A stretch of DNA of 64,000 nt from Halobacillus litoralis (GCF_020524025.1 NZ_JAIVKN010000001.1:310001-374000), one strand, 5' to 3'; shown: positions 1 to 8,629, counted from the stretch's first letter. The notes: a model not told the origin generated them from the letters alone. Numbers and translations are program-made.

Positions 1-316
1 TTGTTATGGTAACAGCTTGTACATCTTTCCTGTATCAGCTGACCAATTTGATAATGTAACATAATCTCCTCCTAATAAGTCATTTTCCATGAGGAGAGCA
101 CGGAATTTCGAGAAGGTTTTCTAGTATAACGTATTCTCAATTAGAAATCAAAGGGATAAGGGAGAAAATGCTGTATGAGGAGCTCCCGGCTTAAGCGGGA
201 TGCGTCCTGGAGGGTAATTGTGAGGTGGATGCGGGGCATTTTTCTAGCATGAAGATGTCGGCAGAATTCATTGTCAGCCTATAAATTAAAAGGTAAATCC
301 ATCTCCTTGGAACTAT

Positions 317-353
317 TCTGAAACGATAGAAAACCGTAGGGAATCGTTTCAGA
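317..353. repeat. 11-bp perfect inverted repeat (stem-loop) in a gene-poor stretch
   Basis: The arms TCTGAAACGAT (317-327) and ATCGTTTCAGA (343-353) are exact reverse complements around a 15-base loop, and weaker CTATT/AATAG pairing flanks them. No T-run follows on either strand, so it does not look like an intrinsic terminator. The surrounding bases 1-461 hold no ORF I can support. It could be an operator or an RNA hairpin; function unknown. Confidence 0.5.
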
Positions 354-461
354 TAAATAGGGTTGGTTGTCTCACATAGAGTGATTATTTAGCAGGAGAA
401 GGAAAAGTGAACAGGACGTCCTTCGGTTAAAGGAGGGCAGTTTCACAAATAGAAAGAGGAA

Positions 462-638
462 CTAGACGAATCTTTTTACTTCCCAGTAGATGTGATTGAT
501 GATGTTGGAGTTAATCTTATTTGCGAAGCATTCGGCCTGGGCCCGATTCTTGAATAACTTGGCTCGATCGGAAGATGCATGCTTTAAGGTTACCACTTTA
601 CCTTTGAAATTCTTGCAGAGGATATAAATCGCTGCCAC
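462..638 (-). CDS. Possible small hypothetical protein, about 55-58 aa, uncertain start
   Basis: An open frame on the minus strand encodes a plausible small basic protein containing the stretch KGKVVTLKHASSDRAKLFKN, followed by an Ala/Glu/Phe/Asn-rich helix and ending IYWEVKRFV. The only conventional start, GTG at 638, lies inside a strong Shine-Dalgarno-like AGGGAGGTG. That sequence would be correctly spaced for an ATT codon at 629, which is a rare start. Bases 639-980 hold no other gene on either strand. The family is not recognised. It may be a genuine short protein with an unusual start or the end of a decayed gene. Confidence 0.4.
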   Translation of the reverse strand: MAAIYILCKNFKGKVVTLKHASSDRAKLFKNRAQAECFANKINSNIINHIYWEVKRFV

Positions 639-882
639 CTCCCTGTGAAATCTTTTTCTAGGATAACTTTATAAGACAATTATATCGTTAATAATTGTTG
701 ATTTATAGGAAAATTCAGACAAAAATACTGACAAATTAAGTGCTCATTGGACAAGGGATGAGCGGTTTTGTTTACCCTCCTGAATTAAAAATGACGAATC
801 TTCTTAGTCCCAATAATTTTCATTCCTATATCCTTAAAACTTTTATGGAAACAACTGGATTTTTTGGGAGGGTTAAACCTAA

Positions 883-914
883 AGAAGGAAGACCCAGGTA
901 AGGGTCTTCCTTCT
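883..914. terminator. Hairpin terminator beyond the MFS gene
   Basis: A 13-bp perfect stem (AGAAGGAAGACCC at 883-895, complement at 902-914) with a 6-base loop lies 66 bases past the stop of the minus-strand MFS gene. The downstream T content is modest on both strands (TTCTTT leftwards), so it is a likely but not textbook intrinsic terminator. Confidence 0.65.
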
Positions 915-980
915 ATTATTTAAACTCATAATGTTGTCTCCCTGAAAACTCTATAAACCGTGTTTGTACGGCGTCGTTTG

Positions 981-2171
981 TTACCCTGTTTCCTTTAAAC
1001 GATCTGGTTCCGGGTCCATGAGATTCAACGCTTTGGTCTGACTTAGTCCTCCTATGAGTATGAGGATCGTCACGGTCAAAAATAAAGCCTCCCCGCCAAA
1101 CTGAGATAATAACAGACCTCCTAATAAGGGGCCGAGGGAGCGGGAAAGGTCCCAATGTAATCCGAATAAAGCGAAGTATCTTCCCTTGTTTTCGTCAGGT
1201 GCCAGTAAACTTACTGTCGTCTGCATGTGGTTGAGTGTTAAGATCGCCCCCACACAAAACAGAAGCTGTGATAAAATGAAACCAGACAAATGGTAGGAAA
1301 ATCCAAAACCTATCGCAGCGAGCGCATACAACAAATAGCCGGCCAGAATCACATGTCTCCGTGCGAATTTTTGTGTTCGGTTAATGAGTACGACTTCAAA
1401 TAAAATGAAAACGATGGTCCCTATCGTTTCTAATAACGAGAATAAAAATAAGTAATTGCCGATATTTTCTTTCAGGAAGACAGGCCAGTTTGTTTCCATC
1501 TGCGCATGGAAAAGGCTGAGCGGAAGCATGCCGCAAGCCAGCCATCCGAGTTTTTTGTAACCTGTGGAGTTTTGTTTTTTTACTTCTTTTTTAACCCCTG
1601 CAGGCTTTGATTCAGGCAGCCATCGTAAGCAGATGAGAGTATAAATAAGAATCAGCAGGGCCATCCAAGCAAATAGAAGTTTTTCATTGTATTGAAAAAG
1701 AAAAGCTCCCAAGAGCGGTCCTCCCAGAGCGCCGATGCTTGAGGCTGTGTTGAGCAGGGCGAACGTTTCTGATTGTTTTTCATGATGGATAGTATCTGAG
1801 ATTTGAGCTCTGGCAGCCGGGATGTAAACGAAACGACCAAGGCCATTAATAAAAAGAAAGAATAGAAATGCCCAAATGGATGAGGCGAAAATAAAACCAA
1901 TCATAGCTCCAAGCTGAAAGAGAAGGGAACCGAGCATTACAGAGCGGCGTCCAAACCGGTCGATCCATCCGCCCAATAAAAAAGTAAACAGAATTTCTGT
2001 GAAGGGTTGAACGCCGATTATGAGAGTTGTGACAATCAGGTTATTTTCAAATTGGTCATACATATACAGAGTTAAAAAGGGTAGAAGAATGATCGATATA
2101 AATGAGGTGAGCGCATGTCCTTCGGCTTGTATCCATACGACCAGAGGGAACTGCTTAAAGTACTTTCTCAT
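981..2171 (-). CDS. MFS transporter, DHA1-type exporter
   Basis: A 396-residue very hydrophobic protein with about 12 membrane segments, the usual MFS length. The loop after helix 2 reads GGWIDRFGRRSVMLGS, a good match to the MFS motif A (G-x3-D-R-x-G-R-R), and a hydrophilic central loop (PESKPAGVKKEVKKQ) separates the two halves. The frame is open to 2228, but the start at 2171 has a GGAGATG ribosome-binding site 5-10 bases upstream, and extra upstream residues would precede a normal cytoplasmic N-terminus (MRKYFKQFP). It is divergent from the AraC-type gene at 2286, which may control it. The substrate cannot be read from sequence; a drug or metabolite exporter is likely. Confidence 0.9.
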   Translation of the reverse strand: MRKYFKQFPLVVWIQAEGHALTSFISIILLPFLTLYMYDQFENNLIVTTLIIGVQPFTEILFTFLLGGWIDRFGRRSVMLGSLLFQLGAMIGFIFASSIWAFLFFLFINGLGRFVYIPAARAQISDTIHHEKQSETFALLNTASSIGALGGPLLGAFLFQYNEKLLFAWMALLILIYTLICLRWLPESKPAGVKKEVKKQNSTGYKKLGWLACGMLPLSLFHAQMETNWPVFLKENIGNYLFLFSLLETIGTIVFILFEVVLINRTQKFARRHVILAGYLLYALAAIGFGFSYHLSGFILSQLLFCVGAILTLNHMQTTVSLLAPDENKGRYFALFGLHWDLSRSLGPLLGGLLLSQFGGEALFLTVTILILIGGLSQTKALNLMDPEPDRLKETG

Positions 2172-2285
2172 AGAGCTACATCTCCTTTGTGCTGCAGAAT
2201 AAAAATAGTGTAAGGGAGATATAACCATGGGAACTACTCAATGCTTGCTTGACGATGAGCAGATCTTGCGAAAGGAAGCTTTACG

Positions 2286-3104
2286 ATGGAAATGAGACTT
2301 GACCTTGAACATACAGGTGTTCTGACCTTTGATTTAGAGAGAGGGGAAGCGGATGAGAGGCACACTCATAACCACTATCAGATCAGTGTGCCGCTATCGG
2401 GAGATCTATTAACCTTTCATAATGATCAACCGACAAAGATTAAAGACGAAGAGGTGCTGCTCGTACCGCCGGGGGATATTCATCAGCACGAAGCAGCAGA
2501 GGGCCGGAAGCGGATTATGCTGATCAGCTTCAATGAAACTATGTTGGAGAAAGCGTATCAATCCTACACGGGAAGCAGGCCTGAGATCATTGACTTTTCT
2601 CCTGTGCAGCCTGGGTCTCCATCTCTATTAAAAAAAGCAAGATCACTGTTTCAGACAGCGTCGTTTGATGGGGTGGAGGCGGCTATGAAACTGGAAGAAG
2701 AACTGACAGGGGTCATCCTTGATCAGATGAAAGGGTCTCATACAGAGGAATGGCAGAAGGCGAAGGAAAGACAGCTGATTCCGGAACCCCTTATAAAAGC
2801 AGCTAGAGATTATATCCAAACTTTTTATGATGAGGACATGGACTTGGAACGGCTTGCCTCCCAATTGAATGTAAGTAAATATCATCTTCATCGTTCTTTT
2901 TCAAAACAGGTAGGAAAGACCCCGAGGGAGTTTCTGCATTTCGTGCGTCTGGAAAAAGCAGGTCTGCTCCTAAAGAAAGGACACCGGGATATTACTCATG
3001 TCGCTTATTCTGTCGGGTATCAGTCCATCAGTACGTTCAACCGAGCCTTTAAAGCAAGGTACGGACAAACCCCAACTCAGTTTGTTAAGGACCGGTGTAT
3101 TTGA
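2286..3104 (+). CDS. AraC-family transcriptional regulator with N-terminal cupin
   Basis: 272 residues. The first half (about 20-80) looks like an AraC-type cupin sensor: HTHNHYQISVPLSG supplies the histidine cluster, followed by VPPGDIHQHEA. The C-terminal hundred residues form the paired helix-turn-helix domain: LASQLNVSKYHLHRSFSKQ, then ITHVAYSVGYQSISTFNRAF and the closing RYGQTPTQF, the hallmark of the family. Start ATG 2286 follows a weak AAAGGAAG; an alternative ATG lies two codons in. It is divergent from the MFS gene with about 114 bases between starts, which makes local control of the exporter plausible. Confidence 0.92.
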   Translation: MEMRLDLEHTGVLTFDLERGEADERHTHNHYQISVPLSGDLLTFHNDQPTKIKDEEVLLVPPGDIHQHEAAEGRKRIMLISFNETMLEKAYQSYTGSRPEIIDFSPVQPGSPSLLKKARSLFQTASFDGVEAAMKLEEELTGVILDQMKGSHTEEWQKAKERQLIPEPLIKAARDYIQTFYDEDMDLERLASQLNVSKYHLHRSFSKQVGKTPREFLHFVRLEKAGLLLKKGHRDITHVAYSVGYQSISTFNRAFKARYGQTPTQFVKDRCI

Positions 3105-3175
3105 AAAGGTTCGGTTTTCAACGACTCCTGATCAGAAGAAAGCAAGTCGCGGGATCCTCGAAGGCCTGGTTTAGT

Positions 3176-3221
3176 AATAAGGGGCTTCGGGAAAGAAATC
3201 ACTTCCCCGAAACCCCTTATT
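3176..3221. terminator. Bidirectional hairpin between convergent genes
   Basis: A nearly perfect long stem starting AATAAGGGG (3176-3184) and closing with its complement at 3213-3221, with an inner TTCGGG/CCCGAA pairing and an unpaired AGAAATCAC loop. It separates the convergent AraC and metallophosphoesterase genes. The T-runs are poor. Confidence 0.7.
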
Positions 3222-3272
3222 CAATCACCAATACTCTCGACATAGGTCCGTCCCTTATCCCGTAAAGTGATG

Positions 3273-4169
3273 TTATTCAGCTTTCAGCTGGAAGACTGTA
3301 ATTTCCGGAGGGTTGTTAATTCGTATAGGCACAATACTTAACCCAATCCCCCGGTTTACATACAGTTCATTACCGTCTGATCCATAGCTGTCCGTCACCC
3401 ATCCATCGACATGAGCCTCATCGGATGGCAGCAGGTCTTTCCATGACCAGTGGGGAGTGAAGGGAATACGGATCTGACCCCCGTGCGAGTGTCCGGCGGT
3501 TGAAACAGGTGCTTTTTCTTCTGGAATGTTGTTAAATGTTTCCGGATTATGCATAAAGACAAAACGAGGGGCAGAGTCTGGAACCTGCTGAAAGGCTGTC
3601 GCGACTTCCGCTTCATCCGGCCAATTCGCGCCGATCCCTGTTAAGTATAAAGGTGACTTAGAGTTATCATTCAATTGAAGAGGGACCGATTTATTGTGGA
3701 GCATTTCCACACCTAACTCTTGGAGTGTTTCATCCACACGTTGAGCGGTTTCCATGTTTGGTTCTTTCTTTTTACTGCTCATCCCGTAATCATGATTTCC
3801 CTTTACGGCGAAAACCGGAATATCCGTTTCGGTTAAAGGACGTAAGTATTCAGCGACTTTGTCCATTTCTTCCTGATGGTTGTCTGTGGAGTGATAGACA
3901 TAATCGCCCAGTAAAAGAACTGCTTCGGGATCACGCTTAATCAGTGTGTCCACAACATCAGAGAGGTTAGAGGCATTGTCCATCCACATGCCGACTTGAA
4001 AGTCACCCATGACGGCAATCTCTTTCCCTTCCCATTTATCCGGTAGGTTATCGATTGGAGCAGTTTCTTCTTCTACATCCACCTGATAGGGTTCAAACAA
4101 TCCCCAGATCAGCAAGATTACAATTACCACCCCTATAAAGATGGCAGATTTTTTCATTATTTTCTTCAT
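3273..4169 (-). CDS. Membrane-anchored metallophosphoesterase (YkuE/YaeI-like)
   Basis: 298 residues. One N-terminal membrane segment (about 8-24, after MKKIMKK) probably anchors it with the catalytic domain outside. The calcineurin-type signature is in order: GDFQVG (D-x-Q, where many relatives have D-x-H), LLLGDYVY (GD), VKGNHDYG (GNHD) and TAGHSHGGQIRIP (GHSHGGQ), giving the usual two-metal ligands. Relatives hydrolyse phosphoesters such as UDP-diacylglucosamine-type lipids, but the substrate here is unknown. Its ATG overlaps the stop of the channel gene upstream by four bases (ATGA), so the two are translationally coupled. Confidence 0.9.
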   Translation of the reverse strand: MKKIMKKSAIFIGVVIVILLIWGLFEPYQVDVEEETAPIDNLPDKWEGKEIAVMGDFQVGMWMDNASNLSDVVDTLIKRDPEAVLLLGDYVYHSTDNHQEEMDKVAEYLRPLTETDIPVFAVKGNHDYGMSSKKKEPNMETAQRVDETLQELGVEMLHNKSVPLQLNDNSKSPLYLTGIGANWPDEAEVATAFQQVPDSAPRFVFMHNPETFNNIPEEKAPVSTAGHSHGGQIRIPFTPHWSWKDLLPSDEAHVDGWVTDSYGSDGNELYVNRGIGLSIVPIRINNPPEITVFQLKAE

Positions 4170-4603
4170 TCTTCATCCTCTCCTTGGCTACGTATGGGTT
4201 GATTCTGTTGGTTTTTGGATACATCCAAAGCCTTCATAAAATAAGCGGTCGGGAGCAGAATCCCGATCATGGATTCAAGTAATGCAAAAAGCCGGGTCAC
4301 TCCGATTGGCAGCATATCCCCATACCCGACGCTGAAGAGGGTTTCTCCACTAAAGTAAAGAAGGTCGAGAAAATCAGGGGCTATCGGTTTACGAGAAGAA
4401 AGGCTCGTAATAAGAACGACATCCTTTAATGAAAGAAGGTAATAAAGAACACCGAATCCAACTAACACGCTTGTCATAACAATAAAAAGTTTGAAGAAGA
4501 GAGCTGTACTGAAGTAGCTCTGTCGATACGTTTGATTACGAAAGAAATAAATAAGGTTGATACAAATAAATATAAGTGTAACTACCACTAAAGCGTTGAC
4601 CAT
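4166..4603 (-). CDS. Two-pore-helix type potassium channel (Ion_trans_2)
   Basis: 145 residues. A hydrophobic N-terminus is followed by an outer helix (LFKLFIVMTSVLVGFGVLYY), a pore region ending in TLFSVGYGDM, which carries the K+ selectivity filter GYGD, and an inner helix (LLESMIGILLPTAYFMKAL). There is no cytoplasmic RCK gating domain. The frame continues to 4855, but the upstream translation lacks channel-like features; ATG 4603 follows AGGTGATG. The gene overlaps the metallophosphoesterase start by 4 bases, forming a two-gene operon. Confidence 0.88.
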   Translation of the reverse strand: MVNALVVVTLIFICINLIYFFRNQTYRQSYFSTALFFKLFIVMTSVLVGFGVLYYLLSLKDVVLITSLSSRKPIAPDFLDLLYFSGETLFSVGYGDMLPIGVTRLFALLESMIGILLPTAYFMKALDVSKNQQNQPIRSQGEDEE

Positions 4604-4793
4604 TCCATCACCTACTCTTGTAATATGAAGTACCATTCCCAATTGAAAACAGGAGATAAACGTGTGATTTTCTCCTAATCTAAAAATACGAACATTTGTT
4701 TTCGGTCTATAGATGTAGGGGTTGTTGGTTCCTTCCTCTGATTCCATTTCCCCGTCTTTGACGTAACCTAGTGGTATATAGGAGGTTATGGAA

Positions 4794-5303
4794 ATGACAA
4801 TTGTTGTAATCAGCGGTACACCAAGAAAACAAGGAAGAACGAGAGTAGCTGCCAAGGAAGTAGCAGAAAGGCTGCAGGCCGAGCTGGTTGATTTAAGTCA
4901 ATTAAAGCTGCCCCTGTTTGACGGAGAAACAGAACAAGATCAGCATCCCGCTGTTCAGGAGCTTAGAAAAACAGCAGAAGAAGCGGACGCATTTGTATGG
5001 GTATCCCCGGAATACCATAATGGAATGAGCGGTGCCTTGAAGAATGCATTGGAGTTTCTCGGTGCTGGACATTTTAAGCGGAAGCCGACTCTCTTGTTAG
5101 CGGTTTCCGGAGGCGGAAAGGGTGGAATGAACGCAATTAATCAAATGCGTACAGTAGGAAGAGGCTTAAATGCCATGGTTATACCCGATCAAATGGTCTT
5201 TGACCCTGCCGATTTCAGCAAACATGGAGTGAACGCAGAAGGTAGACTGGTAAGAATTTTAGAGGAGTTTCAAACCTATTTGTTTGTAAAGCATGCCATA
5301 TAG
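4794..5303 (+). CDS. azr: NADPH-dependent FMN reductase / azoreductase
   Basis: 169 residues, resembling B. subtilis YhdA throughout. The flavodoxin-like N-terminus has SGTPRKQGRTRVAA for FMN phosphate binding, then WVSPEYHNGMSGALKNALEF, the NADPH_dep_red signature, and SGGGKGG near the flavin. It should reduce FMN-bound substrates such as quinones or azo dyes with NADPH in the cytoplasm. ATG 4794 is preferred over ATG 4788 because GGAGG (4781-4785) lies 8 bases before it and only 2 before the other. It is followed after 13 bases by the yhcY homologue; in B. subtilis yhcY, yhcZ and yhdA are also neighbours. Confidence 0.92.
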   Translation: MTIVVISGTPRKQGRTRVAAKEVAERLQAELVDLSQLKLPLFDGETEQDQHPAVQELRKTAEEADAFVWVSPEYHNGMSGALKNALEFLGAGHFKRKPTLLLAVSGGGKGGMNAINQMRTVGRGLNAMVIPDQMVFDPADFSKHGVNAEGRLVRILEEFQTYLFVKHAI

Positions 5304-5316
5304 ATGAGGTGAACAG

Positions 5317-6894
5317 ATGAGTGCATATGATCGAGTAGAAGAGTTAACGATTCTGAAAGTCATCGCGGAAACACTTAATCGATGTAATGATGAGGAGCAG
5401 ATGCTGCAGGATGTTCTTGAAAAGCTGCTGAAGCTGACAAAACTTGAAAGCGGGTGGATTTTTTTAGTTCATGAGAAACCGGACTTTACGTTGATCGCTG
5501 AATACGGTCTTCCCCCCGCTTTGAGCTGGGGAAACAAACAGCCGATGTGCCAAGGGGGGTGCCACTGTCTAAACCGATACTGGAACGGAAATCTAAATGA
5601 GCCTGTCAACATTATCGAATGCAAGCGGCTGAATGATGCCATTCAATATGACTGGGGCGACACAGAAGGGATTACCCACCATGCGACGGTGCCGCTCGGG
5701 GACGGGGAAGAGTTTTTTGGACTCATTAATGTTGCTTCTCCTCATAAAGAAACGTTTTCAAAAGAAGAATTGACGCTGCTTCAGTCCATAGCGTTTCAAA
5801 TTGGGACAGCAGTCAAACGTACACGGCTGTATTGGGAAGAACAAAAGAGGGCTGAAAGTTATGAGCGGTTAAATACATTCGTCCGACACATAGGGAAAAC
5901 TCAGGACATCGAAACGCTTGCAAAAACCATCGTTCACAAAGGGGGCGAAGTTTTCCAATGGTCATGGGCTGACTTGTATGTGAAAGAAGGAAATGCTTTA
6001 CGACTAAAGGCCTCATTTAATAAAGAAGAGTCAGCGGGTTCTTTGTCTTTGGACGACGATACGGACATTACTAAGGCATTTAATCAGCAGAAGCAGCTCG
6101 TATCCTCAGATCAAAAAGTAATCTTTACTCCTGTTTTATCAAAGGGAGAACCACTTGGTGTTATGGTGATGGCTGCACCTGAAAATGAGGCCTATCATTC
6201 TGTGGATCTAGAAATGGTTGATGCTCTTTCGCGCAATGTCTCTCTCGTCTTTGAAAGCATCCGCCTGCAGGAACGCCGCCAGGAAATTCTTCTTCATGAA
6301 GAGAGAAAACGTCTCGCCCGTGACTTGCATGATTCGGTGAATCAAACGTTGTTCTCCTTATCGCTGACAGCAAGGGGGGCCAAGGAAATCATTCCAAAAG
6401 AAAATCAAGATCTCCGTGAGCTTCTGGATGAGATGCTGCAAATGTCTCAGAATTCTATGAAAGAAATGCGGTCCTTGATCTGGCAGCTCCGCCCTGTTGG
6501 TATAGATGAAGGCGTCGTAACAGCTATGAAAAAGTATAGCGAACATCTGGGCCTCTCCGTCACCTTTGATATGACAGAAGTCCCTGACTGGCCGAAGTCC
6601 ATTGAAGAAACGATCTGGCGCATCAGTCAGGAAGCCTTAAATAATGTTAAGAAGCATACTCAATCAAACGAAGCCCGGATTCACCTTTACGAAACAGAGG
6701 AAGGCGTCGGGATGGAGGTCAGCGATGATGGGGAAGGCTTTGATGAGCAGAAGAATCAAAAGAAAAAGACCCTTGGGCTGACAAGTATGAAAGAACGGGC
6801 CGAGTTAGTCGGCGGGAGTTTTACAATGAAGAGTGAGAAAAAGAAAGGAACAACCATCTGCGTGTTTCTTCCTTTTGAATTTAAAGGAGAGTGA
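5317..6894 (+). CDS. yhcY: Sensor histidine kinase YhcY, two GAF-like domains, NarL-type
   Basis: 525 residues, no membrane segment, so a cytoplasmic sensor. Residues about 5-165 form a GAF domain with Cys78, Cys82, Cys84 and Cys102 (MCQGGCHCLNRYWNG...IIEC), a C-x3-C-x-C-x17-C arrangement like the iron-sulfur GAF of staphylococcal AirS. Residues about 180-315 look like a second, cysteine-free GAF. The HisKA_3 phosphoacceptor is His338 in RLARDLHDSVNQ, followed by the ATPase motifs EEALNNVKKH-like (QEALNNVKKHTQ), DDGEGF and LGLTSMKERA. It probably phosphorylates the regulator encoded 4 bases downstream. An oxygen or redox signal is an inference from the cysteines and the adjacent flavin reductase. 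Confidence 0.93.
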   Translation: MSAYDRVEELTILKVIAETLNRCNDEEQMLQDVLEKLLKLTKLESGWIFLVHEKPDFTLIAEYGLPPALSWGNKQPMCQGGCHCLNRYWNGNLNEPVNIIECKRLNDAIQYDWGDTEGITHHATVPLGDGEEFFGLINVASPHKETFSKEELTLLQSIAFQIGTAVKRTRLYWEEQKRAESYERLNTFVRHIGKTQDIETLAKTIVHKGGEVFQWSWADLYVKEGNALRLKASFNKEESAGSLSLDDDTDITKAFNQQKQLVSSDQKVIFTPVLSKGEPLGVMVMAAPENEAYHSVDLEMVDALSRNVSLVFESIRLQERRQEILLHEERKRLARDLHDSVNQTLFSLSLTARGAKEIIPKENQDLRELLDEMLQMSQNSMKEMRSLIWQLRPVGIDEGVVTAMKKYSEHLGLSVTFDMTEVPDWPKSIEETIWRISQEALNNVKKHTQSNEARIHLYETEEGVGMEVSDDGEGFDEQKNQKKKTLGLTSMKERAELVGGSFTMKSEKKKGTTICVFLPFEFKGE

Positions 6895-6898
6895 TGTC

Positions 6899-7552
6899 AT
6901 GAACATTCGTGTCATGCTTGTGGATGATCATTTAGTTGTGCTGCGGGGATTGAAGTTTTTCTTGAATACACAGCCTGACATTGAGGTGGTCGGGGAAGTG
7001 GAAAACGGAAAAAAAGCACTGGAGAACTTAGAATCTCTCCGCCCGGATGTCATTTTAATGGATTTGATGATGCCCGTGATGGATGGGGTGGAGGCAACGA
7101 AGAAAATTCTCGAGAAGGATTCTGAAGCAAAGGTCGTCGTTCTGACCAGTTATTCCGATCAGGAACACGTCATTCCTGCTCTTCAGGCAGGGGCTGCTGG
7201 GTATCAATTAAAAGATATGGACCCAGATGAATTGGTAAAGACAATTCGTGCAGCTTATAAAGGGGAAAAACTGCTGCATCCAAAAGCCACCAGCCTGCTT
7301 TTATCTGAGATGAATAATGAAAAGGGGAAGAAGGATTCCGGTACGCCTTTTAAGTTAACGAAACGTGAAAAAGATGTACTTTATCAAATTACTCTTGGGA
7401 AGAGCAACAAAGAAATTTCTTCTGCCCTCTACATAACAGAAAAAACCGTAAAAACCCATGTCAGCAATATCTTAAGTAAGCTCGATGTCCATGACCGGAC
7501 GCAGGCAGCCATCTATGCGATGAAAGAGAAGCTGTTCGAGACGGAATTGTAA
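6899..7552 (+). CDS. yhcZ: Response regulator YhcZ, NarL/LuxR type
   Basis: 217 residues. The receiver domain has acidic pocket Asp9/Asp10 (VDDH), phosphoacceptor Asp55 in VILMDLMMPVMDG, a switch Thr/Ser in VVLTSYS and Lys in YQLKDM. The C-terminus is a LuxR helix-turn-helix: LTKREKDVLYQITLGKSNKE and TEKTVKTHVSNILSKLDV. Start ATG 6899 follows AAAGGAGAG; translation upstream from 6833 is only overlap with yhcY. It is the cognate regulator of the preceding kinase and is followed by a strong terminator that ends the azr-yhcY-yhcZ unit. Confidence 0.94.
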   Translation: MNIRVMLVDDHLVVLRGLKFFLNTQPDIEVVGEVENGKKALENLESLRPDVILMDLMMPVMDGVEATKKILEKDSEAKVVVLTSYSDQEHVIPALQAGAAGYQLKDMDPDELVKTIRAAYKGEKLLHPKATSLLLSEMNNEKGKKDSGTPFKLTKREKDVLYQITLGKSNKEISSALYITEKTVKTHVSNILSKLDVHDRTQAAIYAMKEKLFETEL

Positions 7553-7570
7553 GGAACCTTAAAACAAAAC

Positions 7571-7602
7571 TCCCCCGCCTCCAGAAGGCGGGGGAATTTA
7601 AT
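7571..7602 (+). terminator. Intrinsic terminator after yhcZ
   Basis: Nine base pairs TCCCCCGCC (7571-7579) / GGCGGGGGA (7587-7595) with a 7-base loop, followed by ATTTAATAT. It ends the two-component operon; the next gene is convergent. Confidence 0.9.
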
Positions 7603-7625
7603 ATGCTTTGAGGCAGTTGAAAGGT

Positions 7626-8294
7626 TTATTCTTTTTCTTTCAGTGCTTCGACCATTTTTTCTGCTGCTTTTTCACTGGACATTGGGTTTTGTCCTGTGAC
7701 AAGGTTGCCGTCACGGACCGCATAAGGCGTCCAGTCTTCACCTTTTGTATAGTTTCCGCCTTTATTCTTAAGCTCTGTTTCAAGCATAAACGGCATATGC
7801 TGATCCAGATTCATCGCGATTTCTTCAGAGTCAGAGAACCCTGTCACATTTTTTCCGCTCACGATCGGAGTTCCATCTTCATACGTCGCATAGACAAGAC
7901 CGCTTGGACCGTGACAGACAGAGCCGATGACGTTTCCTTGTTCGGCATGCTGCTTAAGAACGTACTGCAGGGTTTCATTTTCCGGGAAGTCAAACATTGT
8001 TCCGTGTCCGCCTGGCAGGAAGATGCCGTCAAATCCATTGGCGTCTTCTTTAGACAATTGGGCGGTATCTTTTAATTTTTCGCTTGCTTCTGCCCATTCT
8101 TTTACTTCTTCTTCAGGAATACTGTTTGGATCAAGAGGTACTTCGCCGCCTTGGATGCTTGTGACTTTCACATCATAGCCCTGCTCTTTAAAAGCGTTGT
8201 AAGGGACGGCATATTCCTCAAGCCAAAGCCCTGTTTTATGGTCATCGGTGATTTTTGTGTGGTTTGTTACAACCATTAATACACGTTTACTCAT
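7626..8294 (-). CDS. DJ-1/PfpI family protein (Hsp31-like glyoxalase/chaperone)
   Basis: 222 residues. The glutamine-amidotransferase-like fold is shown by FLPGGHGTMFDFP and the nucleophile elbow GSVCHGPSGL with the conserved Cys. A Hsp31-type cap region and the pattern CHGPSGLVYA, GKNVTGFSDSEE place it with Hsp31/YDR533C-like proteins, which degrade methylglyoxal or act as holdase chaperones. ATG 8294 has GGAGGG 7-12 bases upstream; the ten upstream codons are dropped for that reason. It is monocistronic and convergent with yhcZ. Confidence 0.9.
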   Translation of the reverse strand: MSKRVLMVVTNHTKITDDHKTGLWLEEYAVPYNAFKEQGYDVKVTSIQGGEVPLDPNSIPEEEVKEWAEASEKLKDTAQLSKEDANGFDGIFLPGGHGTMFDFPENETLQYVLKQHAEQGNVIGSVCHGPSGLVYATYEDGTPIVSGKNVTGFSDSEEIAMNLDQHMPFMLETELKNKGGNYTKGEDWTPYAVRDGNLVTGQNPMSSEKAAEKMVEALKEKE

Positions 8295-8629
8295 GTTGTT
8301 CCCTCCTATAGAAAAATGGTGCACTGTCAGTTATACACCTATTTCCGCTTGAACAAAAATAGTTTGCTCAAGGAGCGTTAAAATAAACATGGAGCCATGG
8401 TTTGGATCTGATTTTGACGAAATAAGAGGGGGTCGCTTTCCTGCGGGGGAAAGAGGTAGGCTTTCTCGGTCGTTTACACTCTCTTCATTGTCCCGCCCAT
8501 CCCCTTCTCCAGTGGGACACTTGCCATGCTTCTTCTCATGCAGGATTGGAGGAGCACTCTGTAGATGGGTGGACCAGACAGATTAGACTATGAAAGAATA
8601 AATCTTAGGAAGAGTAAAGGGGGATGTCA
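8295..8629. other. Intergenic stretch without a supported gene
   Basis: About 335 bases. The plus-strand frame 8389-8586 translates to a low-complexity Arg/Ser/Pro-rich sequence without a ribosome-binding site and is probably not a gene. The part around 8430-8520 (GGTCGCTTTCCTGCGGGGGA and following) resembles the GC-rich CGCTTTCC-type intergenic elements common in Bacillaceae, but too weakly to call. Confidence 0.4.

Noticed and set aside
8389-8586. 65-codon plus-strand frame
   Set aside because: Low-complexity Arg/Ser/Pro content, no ribosome-binding site, and no protein-like pattern.
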